A stretch of DNA of 64,000 nucleotides. It comes from Bog-473 sp963763575 (GTDB lineage: Bacteria; Actinomycetota; Acidimicrobiia; Acidimicrobiales; RAAP-2). This document shows, piece by piece, positions 50,986 through 58,207 of the stretch (its first letter is position 1; every line of letters starts with the position of its first letter). The DNA lies in assembly GCA_963763575.1 (NCBI GenBank), contig CAVXPD010000004.1, forward strand, positions 1 to 64,000. Reading direction: 5' to 3'. The translations under genes were made by a program, and so were the position numbers. A model generated the notes under the pieces. That model was not told the origin of the DNA. It made no database searches and saw only the letters and a program-made list of their open reading frames with translations.

Positions 50986-51036
50986 CGGCCCCCACCCAAT
51001 GGGGCAACGGGGAAGAAGCCTGGGGGGTGGGGGCCG
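50986..51036. terminator. Long GC hairpin downstream of the VOC gene
   Basis: CGGCCCCCACCC (50986-50997) pairs perfectly with GGGTGGGGGCCG (51025-51036) over a 27-nt loop. No U-tract follows, so it may be a Rho-type stop or mRNA 3' stabiliser, or a leader element for the next gene (start at 51180). Confidence 0.5.
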
Positions 51037-51179
51037 CCCGTTGATCCCCTGCAACTACAGTTGTCGCGCCGAACCACGCTTGGTGCAACCCACCAAAGGT
51101 CATAAAAACCACAGCTCCTCCAAACGAACGATTGGACGAGGCGTTCCACACACCGACATCTCGCAGGTACCGTGCGTCT

Positions 51180-52019
51180 ATGGCGCCCCTCGAGTCGAGA
51201 CCAGAACAGGCCGCTCTGGCACAACAATTCTTGGCCCTGCACCGGCCCGGCATCCCCCTGCTCATGCCCAACGCCTGGGACGTCGGGTCCGCCCGCCTGT
51301 TCGCCTCGGTGGGGTGTGAGGCGATCGCCACCACGAGCGGTGGCTTCGCCGCCAGCCAGGGCCGCCTCGACGGGGCCATGTCGAGCGAGGAAGTGCTCGC
51401 GCACTGCGGTGACCTCGCGGAGGCGGTCGACGTCCCGGTCTCGGCCGACCTCGAGAACTGCTTCGCCGACGACCCCGACGGCGTGGCGGCCACCATCACC
51501 GCCGCCAAGAAGAGGGGCCTCGCCGGCGGGTCAGTGGAGGACTTCACACGCAACGCCGACGACCCCATTTACGAGCGTGCGCTGGCAGCCGAGCGGGTCC
51601 GCGCCGCGGCCGAGGCCGCACACGACGGGCCCGTTCAATTCGTTCTGACGGCACGGGCCGAGAACTACCTGCACCACCGTCTCGATCTGGCCGACACCAT
51701 CGCCCGGTTGCAGGCGTATCAAGAGGCGGGGGCGGACGTGCTGTTTGCGCCCCGGGTCGTGGAGCCCGCCGAGCTGCGCCAGCTGCTGGCGGAGGTCGAT
51801 ATCCCCGTGAGCGTCCTCGTGACACCGAAGGCGCCGCCCGTGCCCGAGCTGGCTCAGCTCGGCGTGAGCCGGATCTCGGTGGGCGGCGCCATCGCCGTCG
51901 CCTCGTACGGCTTCGCCGTCGCCGCGGTCAAGGAGCTGCGCGACCGGGGCGCGCCCAACTACTGGGACGCCGCCGCGGCCGTGCGCGACGACATAGCGGC
52001 CGCGTTCGTCAAGCCCTGA
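51180..52019 (+). CDS. Isocitrate lyase/PEP mutase superfamily protein
   Basis: About 279 aa. It has LLMPNAWDVGSARLFASVGCEAIATTSGGFAASQGRLDG, VPVSADLENCFADDP, GGSVEDFTRN, FVLTARAENYLHH and QEAGADVLFAPRV. The D-E-x-x-F and SVED motifs bind Mg and pyruvate-like ligands. This subgroup resembles oxaloacetate hydrolases and carboxyvinyl-phosphonate mutase-like enzymes rather than isocitrate lyase, as it lacks the KKCGH motif. ATG 51180 begins the conserved protein; a longer frame from 51132 has no ribosome site. Confidence 0.92.
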   Translation: MAPLESRPEQAALAQQFLALHRPGIPLLMPNAWDVGSARLFASVGCEAIATTSGGFAASQGRLDGAMSSEEVLAHCGDLAEAVDVPVSADLENCFADDPDGVAATITAAKKRGLAGGSVEDFTRNADDPIYERALAAERVRAAAEAAHDGPVQFVLTARAENYLHHRLDLADTIARLQAYQEAGADVLFAPRVVEPAELRQLLAEVDIPVSVLVTPKAPPVPELAQLGVSRISVGGAIAVASYGFAVAAVKELRDRGAPNYWDAAAAVRDDIAAAFVKP

Positions 52020-52479
52020 CGGCGACCGTCACCTCGATCTCGACGGCGCCGCCCCGCGGCAGCGCCGCCACCCCGATCGCCGAGCGGCTGTGCCGCCCCG
52101 CATCACCGAAGACGTCGGCCAGCACCCGGCTCGCACCGTCCACCACGGTCGGCTGTTCGTGGAAGTCGGGGGCCGAGGCGACGAAGCCCGTAACCGTCAG
52201 CACCCGCTCGATGCGGTCGAGCGATCCCAGCGCCACCTCGAGCACGGCCAGCGCGTTGAGCGCACACACCGCCGCGGCCTCTCGTCCCTGCTCCACGGTG
52301 ACGGTGTCGGCGAGACGGCCCAGGCAGGTCAGCTGCCCGTCGATACGCGGCAGCTGGCCCGAGGTGCGGGCGACCCCGTCCCACACCACGACCGCGTCGA
52401 GCGGGTCGTGGGGCGGATGGGGACCGTGAAGGGTAAGGCCGAGCTCGGCCAGCCGGGCCCGGACGACTCCGTCGCTCAT
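52009..52479 (-). CDS. RidA/YjgF family protein
   Basis: The 156-aa product has the chorismate-mutase-like fold of RidA: LDAVVVWDGVARTSGQLPRIDGQLTCLGRLADTVTVEQGREAAAVCALNALAVLEVALGSLDRIERVLTVTGFVASAPDFHEQP, then HSRSAIGVAALPRGGAVEIEVTVAVRA. The active-site Arg in RSAIGVAALP and a final Glu are present. RidA hydrolyses reactive enamines and imines; this longer subgroup may differ. The gene ends 11 bases inside the convergent mutase-like gene and precedes the aldolase gene by 5 bases. Confidence 0.92.
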   Translation of the reverse strand: MSDGVVRARLAELGLTLHGPHPPHDPLDAVVVWDGVARTSGQLPRIDGQLTCLGRLADTVTVEQGREAAAVCALNALAVLEVALGSLDRIERVLTVTGFVASAPDFHEQPTVVDGASRVLADVFGDAGRHSRSAIGVAALPRGGAVEIEVTVAVRA

Positions 52480-52484
52480 CGCGG

Positions 52485-53126
52485 CTACCGCATGTACGGG
52501 TAGACGTTGGCGAAGTTCTTGTTGATCTTCTCGGGCAACGGGTAGATCATGCCGAGCTGCTTGGCACCCCAGATGATCTGTGCCGAGCGCTCGACCAGCG
52601 CCGTGTTGTGCATCGCCTTCTCCATCGTGGTGGCGACCGCCACCATGCCGTGGTTGGCGATGAGCGCGGCGCCCCGGTCCTCGAGCGCCTTGACCACCTG
52701 CTCCGCCAGGTCCGGAGAGCCGCTCGGCGCGTAGTCCGTGCAGCGGACGTCCCCGCCCAGGTACACCGTGAACTCGTCGATGCAGCTCGGGATGTCCTTC
52801 TGCGCGACGGCGAACATCGTGGCGTGCACGGCGTGGGAGTGGATGCAGACGGCAATGTCCTCGTACGCGTTCATGACCGCCAGGTGGAGGTACTTCTCCG
52901 ACGTGGGGCCTCGCTCGCCCTGGACCTGGTCCCCCTCGGGGTTGACGATGCAGATGTCGTCCGCCGTCATCACGCGGTAGTCGAGCGACGAGGGGGTGCA
53001 GGCGATGTGGCCGTCCTCCATGCGCGCCGAGATGTTGCCCGAGGTCCCCTCGACCAAGCCCTTGGCCAGGAGCTCCTTGGCCGCCGCGACGATCTGCTCG
53101 GGTGCGTTCTCAATGAAGGTGGCCAT
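52485..53126 (-). CDS. Class II aldolase/adducin family protein (fuculose-phosphate aldolase-like)
   Basis: The 213-aa product has GLVEGTSGNISARMEDGHIACTPSSLDY, SEKYLHLAVMNAYEDIAVCIHSHAVHATMFAVA with the H-S-H zinc ligands, and RGAALIANHGMVAVATTMEKAMHNTALVERSAQI with the third His. Members cleave or epimerise sugar phosphates such as fuculose-1-phosphate and ribulose-5-phosphate. It is followed by the RidA gene. It shares its divergent promoter, with the palindrome at 53207, with an SDR gene. Confidence 0.94.
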   Translation of the reverse strand: MATFIENAPEQIVAAAKELLAKGLVEGTSGNISARMEDGHIACTPSSLDYRVMTADDICIVNPEGDQVQGERGPTSEKYLHLAVMNAYEDIAVCIHSHAVHATMFAVAQKDIPSCIDEFTVYLGGDVRCTDYAPSGSPDLAEQVVKALEDRGAALIANHGMVAVATTMEKAMHNTALVERSAQIIWGAKQLGMIYPLPEKINKNFANVYPYMR

Positions 53127-53206
53127 GGCCGGGGCTCCTCACCGCTCGAAAGGGCGACGCTCCGTCGCCACGTGCTCATCCCGATGGTACAGCGCCGACG
53201 TGATCC

Positions 53207-53222
53207 CTGACACGGCTGTCAG
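53207..53222. promoter_or_regulatory. Palindromic site CTGAC-N6-GTCAG between aldolase and SDR genes
   Basis: CTGAC ACGGCT GTCAG is fully symmetric in its 5-bp arms and lies in the 125-bp divergent promoter, 30 bp from the SDR start. It matches the core of the site at 36716. Confidence 0.65.
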
Positions 53223-53251
53223 CAAAAGTCGGCCGAGATACAGTGCGCGCC

Positions 53252-54139
53252 ATGGGACTACTCGACGGTCGTGCGGCGGTGGTGACGGGCGCCGGTCGGG
53301 GCATCGGGCGGGACATCGCCTTGTGCCTGGCCGCGGAAGGGGCCAAGGTCGTCGTCAACGACGTCGGCGTGTCCCTCGGTGGTGAGGGCACGGAGGAGGA
53401 CCCCGCCGCGCAGGTGTGTGCCGAGATCGAGGCGGCCGGCGGCACGGCAGTGCCGAATCACGACTCGGTGAGCGACCACGTTTCGGCCGGGCGCATCATC
53501 GCCGCGGCGGTCGACACCTTCGGTGGCATCGACATCGTGGTGAACAACGCCGGCATCGTCCGCGACCGCACGCTGGTCAAGATGGAGGAGTCCGACTACG
53601 ACGCCGTGGTCGCCGTGCACCAGAAGGGCACGTTCAACACGGTCCGGCACGCGGCGCCCCTCATGAAGGACGCCGGCTACGGGCGCATCGTGAACATCAC
53701 GTCGTCGGCCGGGCTGCGGGGCAACTTCGGTCAGACGAACTACGGCGCCGCCAAGGCCGCCATCATGGGCATGACGTTCGTGTGGGCCCTCGAGCTCGGC
53801 AAGTACGGCATCACCGTGAACGCCGTGGCGCCGGCCGGATTCACCCGCATGACCGAGGGCCTGTACGCCGGTGCCGAACCGCCGCCCGATCAGGACCCCG
53901 CCCTGAACGCACCGCTCGTGGCCTTCCTCGCGTCCGAGGGCGCCTCCTACGTCAACGGCCAGGTGCTGGGGCGCACCGGCTACGCCTACACCCTGTTCCA
54001 GACGCCCCGGCAGATCGCCACGATGTGGAAGGACGGCGGCTGGACGCCCGAGGAGGTAGCCGACCACTTCCATGAGGTCCTCGGCCAGCACCTCCAGCCC
54101 GTCGGGATGGGCGAGCACCCGCTCCTCGGCAAGCGCTAG
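53252..54139 (+). CDS. Short-chain dehydrogenase, HSD17B4/multifunctional-enzyme type
   Basis: The 295-aa product has LLDGRAAVVTGAGRGIGRDIALCLAAEGAKVVVNDVGVSLGGEG. The extended VNDVGVSLGG loop is characteristic of peroxisomal-type 3-hydroxyacyl-CoA dehydrogenases. IVVNNAGIVRD, NITSSAGL and the catalytic YGAAKAAIMG follow. The C-terminal region after 230 (TGYAYTLFQTPRQIATMWKDGGWTPEEVADHFHEVL) is longer than a plain SDR, as in that group. A GTG at 53243 is possible too. The aldehyde dehydrogenase gene follows 100 nt downstream. Confidence 0.93.
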   Translation: MGLLDGRAAVVTGAGRGIGRDIALCLAAEGAKVVVNDVGVSLGGEGTEEDPAAQVCAEIEAAGGTAVPNHDSVSDHVSAGRIIAAAVDTFGGIDIVVNNAGIVRDRTLVKMEESDYDAVVAVHQKGTFNTVRHAAPLMKDAGYGRIVNITSSAGLRGNFGQTNYGAAKAAIMGMTFVWALELGKYGITVNAVAPAGFTRMTEGLYAGAEPPPDQDPALNAPLVAFLASEGASYVNGQVLGRTGYAYTLFQTPRQIATMWKDGGWTPEEVADHFHEVLGQHLQPVGMGEHPLLGKR

Positions 54140-54240
54140 ATCGGTCGCCGCCCAGCGGCGCCTCGGCTCCCTGCGTGGGTAGGGTGGGAACCCTCAGGGC
54201 ACACAGACCGACACATCCACCAAGAGGGAGGGCGCCACCC

Positions 54241-55659
54241 ATGGACGTGCGCGACAAGATCTACATCAACGGGGCCTGGGTCCCCTCGACCGGGACCGGC
54301 ACCCTGGACGTCATCGACTCGGCCACCGAGGAGGTCTTCGCCACCATCCCCGAGGGGACGCCCGAAGACGTCGACAAGGCGGTCCAGGCGGCCGCGGCAG
54401 CGTTCCCAGGCTGGTCGGCGACGTCGCGGGAGGAGCGGGGCAAGCTCCTCAAGCGCATCGGCGAGGCCCTGGCCGCGCGCACCGACGAGATCGCGAACGT
54501 GATCAGCCATGAGGTCGGGATGCCGATGACGCTGTCGGGCAGCATCCAGGTGGGGCTCCCCGCTGGGGCCTTCGCGGACGCCGCCAACGCGGCCGAGACC
54601 TTCGAATGGGAAGAGGAGCTCGGCAATTCGCTCGTCGTCCACGAGCCGGTCGGCGTCGTCGGCGCCATCACGCCGTGGAACTACCCGCTGTACCAGGTCG
54701 TGCTGAAGGTGGCGCCGGCGCTGGCCGCCGGCAACACCATCGTCCTCAAGCCGAGCGAGGTGGCGCCGATCAACGCGTTCATCCTGGCCGAGGTCATCGA
54801 CGAGGTCGGCCTGCCGCCGGGCGTGTTCAACCTCGTCAGCGGCACCGGCCCGGTCGTCGGCGAGGCCATCGCCGCCCACCCGAAGGTCGACATGGTGTCC
54901 TTCACCGGTTCGACTCGCGCCGGCCGCCGCGTCATGGAGCTGGCCGCCGAGGGCATCAAGCGCGTCTCGCTCGAGCTCGGCGGCAAGTCGGCCAACATCC
55001 TGCTCGACGACGCCGACTTCGCGACGGCGGTGCCGGCCGGCGTGTTCGGCTGCTACCTGAACTCGGGCCAGACCTGCTCGGCCCTCACGCGCATGCTGGT
55101 CCCCCGCGAGAAGCTGGCCGAAGTGGAACAGCTGGCGGCGGGCGCGGCGGCGGGCTTCGCCCCCGGCGACCCGTTCGAGGCCGGCAAGCTGCTCGGGCCG
55201 CTCGTCTCGGGCGTCCAGCGCGACCGGGTACGTGGCTACATCAACAAGGGGATCGACGAAGGCGCCAAGCTCGTCGCGGGCGGCGCCGAGGCGCCGGACG
55301 GCCTCGACAAGGGCTTTTACGTGCAGCCGACGATCTTCTCCGAGGTGACGCCGGACATGACGATCGCCAAGGAGGAGATCTTCGGGCCGGTCCTCTCGAT
55401 CATCCCCTACGACACCGAGGAAGAGGCGGTCGAGATCGCCAACGGCACGCCCTACGGCCTGGCCGGCGCGGTGTGGAGCGGCGACCCCGCCCGCGCCGAG
55501 CGGGTGGCGCGCCAGATGCGCACGGGGCAGGTCGACATCAACGGTGGGCAGTTCAACCCCAGCGCGCCGTTCGGCGGCTACAAGCAGTCGGGTATCGGGC
55601 GCGAGCGCGGCAAGTTCGGCCTCGAGGAGTTCGTCGAGACGAAGGCGATGCAGCGTTAG
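54241..55659 (+). CDS. NAD(P)-dependent aldehyde dehydrogenase
   Basis: This 472-aa aldehyde dehydrogenase has PWNYPLYQVVLKVAPALAAGNTIVLKPSEVAP, FTGSTRAGRRV, catalytic Glu in VSLELGGKSANI and catalytic Cys in NSGQTCSALTRMLV. The EEIFGPVLSI and FNPSAPFGGYKQSGIGRERG motifs complete the set. It oxidises an aldehyde to the acid. ATG 54241 follows AGGGAGGGCG. It likely works with the upstream SDR in one alcohol-aldehyde-acid route. Confidence 0.96.
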   Translation: MDVRDKIYINGAWVPSTGTGTLDVIDSATEEVFATIPEGTPEDVDKAVQAAAAAFPGWSATSREERGKLLKRIGEALAARTDEIANVISHEVGMPMTLSGSIQVGLPAGAFADAANAAETFEWEEELGNSLVVHEPVGVVGAITPWNYPLYQVVLKVAPALAAGNTIVLKPSEVAPINAFILAEVIDEVGLPPGVFNLVSGTGPVVGEAIAAHPKVDMVSFTGSTRAGRRVMELAAEGIKRVSLELGGKSANILLDDADFATAVPAGVFGCYLNSGQTCSALTRMLVPREKLAEVEQLAAGAAAGFAPGDPFEAGKLLGPLVSGVQRDRVRGYINKGIDEGAKLVAGGAEAPDGLDKGFYVQPTIFSEVTPDMTIAKEEIFGPVLSIIPYDTEEEAVEIANGTPYGLAGAVWSGDPARAERVARQMRTGQVDINGGQFNPSAPFGGYKQSGIGRERGKFGLEEFVETKAMQR

Positions 55660-55722
55660 GAGGCGCGTAGGCGCCGCTGGCCTCGCCGGCGGCGCCGTTC
55701 CGCACCAGCCGGAGGGTCGCTG

Positions 55723-56481
55723 ATGGCCTCACCACGCGTCCGGTTCCGCCGGCGCGTCGCCACCGCCGTGCTGGTCGTCGTCGCCGGGATCGGGGTGGCC
55801 GTCGGCCTGGAGTCGACCGGGTCGTCGCCACCGTCGCCCCACCAGTTGTCGTCGGCCGTTTCGAGCACCAAGCCACCGCCCTCGACGTCCACCTCCACCT
55901 CCACGTCCACCACCACGTCGTCCACGACGACGACCACGACGACCGACCCCGGCACGCTCCCGCAGACCACGCAATTCCCGTCCGCCACCGACCCGCTGTT
56001 CACGGTGAACATGAACGCGCTGTGGCAAGGCATCGTCCAGGGCTCGGTCACCCCCGCGCTGCCCGCATTCTTCCCGCGTACGGCTTACGTCCAGCTGAAG
56101 ACGGGCATCGGCGACCCGGCGGGCGACTGGCAGAACCGCCTGGTGGCGGATTACGCCCTCGACATCCAGGCGGCGCACGCCCTCCTCGGCCCGGCCCCGC
56201 AGCAGGCGACGCTGGTGAGCGTGTCCGTGCCCGAGCAGTACGGCCACTGGATCCCGCAGGGAGTCTGCGCCAACGGGATCGGCTACTTCGAGGTGGCCAA
56301 TTCGCGCATCGTCTACTCGCTCGACGGCCAGACGAGGTCGTTCGGCATCGCGTCGCTCATCTCGTGGCGCGGCGAGTGGTACGTGGTCCACCTGGGCGCG
56401 ATCTTGCGCAGCGGGTACGGCGGAGAAGTGGACGAGCCGGCCGTCGGGGCCGGGTACTCGGAGCCGTCGAGCACCTGCTGA
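55723..56481 (+). CDS. Membrane-anchored exported protein with Thr/Ser linker
   Basis: The 252-aa product starts with basic residues and one hydrophobic helix (VATAVLVVVAGIGVAVGLE, about 12-30). A linker of Ser/Thr/Pro (about 32-85, with long T runs) and a globular extracytoplasmic part follow (LFTVNMNALWQGIVQGSVTPALPAFFPRTAYVQLKTG, then WISWRGEWYVVHLGAILR). The globular part lies outside known families to my eye, although its strand pattern is NTF2-like. The tail ends in a single Cys. Related linkers occur in the protein at 26219. Confidence 0.7.
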   Translation: MASPRVRFRRRVATAVLVVVAGIGVAVGLESTGSSPPSPHQLSSAVSSTKPPPSTSTSTSTSTTTSSTTTTTTTDPGTLPQTTQFPSATDPLFTVNMNALWQGIVQGSVTPALPAFFPRTAYVQLKTGIGDPAGDWQNRLVADYALDIQAAHALLGPAPQQATLVSVSVPEQYGHWIPQGVCANGIGYFEVANSRIVYSLDGQTRSFGIASLISWRGEWYVVHLGAILRSGYGGEVDEPAVGAGYSEPSSTC

Positions 56482-56502
56482 GCCGCTGAGCCGCTGAGCC
56501 CT
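56479..56502 (+). repeat. 8-bp repeat TGAGCCGC after a stop codon
   Basis: The stop TGA begins three tandem TGAGCC units at 8-bp spacing, giving TGA in all three frames. Confidence 0.7.
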
Positions 56503-56529
56503 TCCTCTCCGTCCGCCCGGCCTGCAGGC

Positions 56530-57112
56530 TCAATGCGTCCGGACGGCGATACCGGGATAGTCGACCACGAGCCCTGCGGCGTCGTAGAGCAGGCGGCAGC
56601 GGAAGTCGAAGCGGGGCGCTTCGTAGTCGAACCGAAGGGTCCCGTCGTCGTCGGCGAGCCGCGCATAGTGCTGCTCGAGCCGTTCGACCCCGAGCCCGAT
56701 TGCTCGCACATAGACCGCTGGCGCACTGGAGGCCCCACCGGGTGGCCGGGTCCAGGCGATGGACGGGGATGGTGTTCGTGAGGGCCGAAGACTCCAGGTC
56801 GACGTCGAGGCATCCGTCGAGCTCGGGTCGGCCGACGCCGTCGACCGACCAATGGCCTTCGCCGTCGGTCTGGAGGTGGACGCACCCTTCGTCTCCATAC
56901 GTCCAAGCGGTGACCTCGGCGTCCCGGGTCAGCCAGCCACGGTCGAGGTCGATGGCGTAGCGGACCACCCACGCCTCCCCCGACTCGACGGCGGTGGTGT
57001 GTCCGTCGAGGCGATATCCAGAGTCGTCAGCGCGGAAGAACGCGACCTCGAAGCCGTCGCGCAGTCCGTCGTGGCGCCAGGCGGCCGACGTGGGGAGCGG
57101 CTCGAACGTCAC
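56530..57112 (-). pseudogene. Putative glycolipid-binding family protein, frameshifted
   Basis: The N-terminal part (WRHDGLRDGFEVAFFRADDSGYRLDGHTTAVESGEAWVVRYAIDLDRGWLTRDAEVT through to LTNTIPVHRLDPATRW) continues in another frame with SSAPAVYVRAIGLGVERLEQHYARLADDDGTLRFDYEAPRFDF and ends at VDYPGIAVRTH. The W.Y..D..W.TR...V pattern and TNT.P..RL match the putative glycolipid-binding family (PF06475). Removing one base from the C4 run 56733-56736 restores one protein of about 193 aa. It is convergent with the anchored protein at 55723. Confidence 0.75.
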
Positions 57113-57131
57113 GGAGACGTCATGAGCGAGA

Positions 57132-58187
57132 TCACGGATCCGGCGGGATCACCGTCAGGTCTGGTTCGGGCTCTTGCGACAGCGCGGCCAGCACGGCCGC
57201 CGAGGTGGGAGAGCGCGGTTCGAGCGCCAGCTCCAAGAACCGCGTCGTCTCCTCCCGCATGGCCGCAGCCGGGGGCGTGGCGTCGAGGAAGGAACCGAGA
57301 TGGTCGCCACCCGCTTCCACGATCTCGATCTTCGAGGAGGTCTCCGCCGCCTGGAACACTTGGCCGGCGAACGGGTAGAGCCCGTACTCGTCCTCAGTCC
57401 CCACGGCCACCAACAGCGCCGCTCGCGACGGCGCGGTCGTGTACGCCGCCACCCCCGACGGCAGCTCGCCCGACAGGCACAGGTACGCCCGCACCCGCGA
57501 GTCTGCGTAGGCCGGGTCGAGGGCCATCACCGCGACGTCGGTCCCGCCGTCGGAGTGGCCCGCCACCGCGATGCGCGTCGGGTCGATGTCGAGGGACCGG
57601 TCGTGGAGCAGCGAGGTGATGACGAACGAGAGGTCGAGCGCCTGGTCCGCGTAGTCGCTGACCGGCGTCCCCGGATAGAGGTCTGTGGAGTCGGGGAAGA
57701 TCGGCGCCGCCACGAGGAACCCGGCCGCGGCCCATTGGTCGAGCAACGTCTGGTAGACGCCGGGGTTGCTGTTCCAGCCGTGGGCGAAGACGACGAGCGG
57801 CAGCGGGCCCGGCGCGCCCGACGGGACGTAGAGGTCGGTCATCAACAGCCGCCCCGCGGCGGCCGGGACGGCGCCGCGGGCGGGGGTCGACCGGCTGGGG
57901 TCGAACAGACGGACCGACTCGTCCTGCACCGTGTAGGGCGGTCCGGTCCCGGGGGCAGGCGGTGGCGGGGACCCCGGGTCCCGTCTTGGCGCCGTCGACG
58001 AATTGTCCGAGCGGGCCGGCCGGGACCCGGCAGCCGTCGCATGGGTGTTGCCGCGCGGACGGCTCGAGGAGGTGCCCCCGGTCGCCAGCACGATGATCGC
58101 CGTGACCAACGCGGCGAGGGTGACCAGGCCGACGAGCCCGGTCAGGACCCCGCGCCGGTTTCTCGCTGCGCTCGCGGTGCCATGCAC
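57132..58187 (-). CDS. Membrane-anchored alpha/beta hydrolase (PET-hydrolase/dienelactone-hydrolase-like)
   Basis: This 351-aa protein has an N-terminal helix (VLTGLVGLVTLAALVTAIIVLA), a Pro/Ser/Gly-rich spacer, then an alpha/beta-hydrolase domain. PLVVFAHGWNSNPGVYQ gives the oxyanion His-Gly. The nucleophile Ser is in IAVAGHSDGG. The Asp is in VGTEDEYGLYPF and the His in GGDHLGSFL. The fold and triad resemble cutinase-like and chlorophyllase-type polyester or lipid esterases acting outside the cell. The substrate is unknown. It starts 20 nt before the end of the PQQ-like gene on the same strand. Confidence 0.88.
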   Translation of the reverse strand: MHGTASAARNRRGVLTGLVGLVTLAALVTAIIVLATGGTSSSRPRGNTHATAAGSRPARSDNSSTAPRRDPGSPPPPAPGTGPPYTVQDESVRLFDPSRSTPARGAVPAAAGRLLMTDLYVPSGAPGPLPLVVFAHGWNSNPGVYQTLLDQWAAAGFLVAAPIFPDSTDLYPGTPVSDYADQALDLSFVITSLLHDRSLDIDPTRIAVAGHSDGGTDVAVMALDPAYADSRVRAYLCLSGELPSGVAAYTTAPSRAALLVAVGTEDEYGLYPFAGQVFQAAETSSKIEIVEAGGDHLGSFLDATPPAAAMREETTRFLELALEPRSPTSAAVLAALSQEPEPDLTVIPPDP

Positions 58188-58207
58188 TCCCTTCAGCGTG
58201 CCCGATG

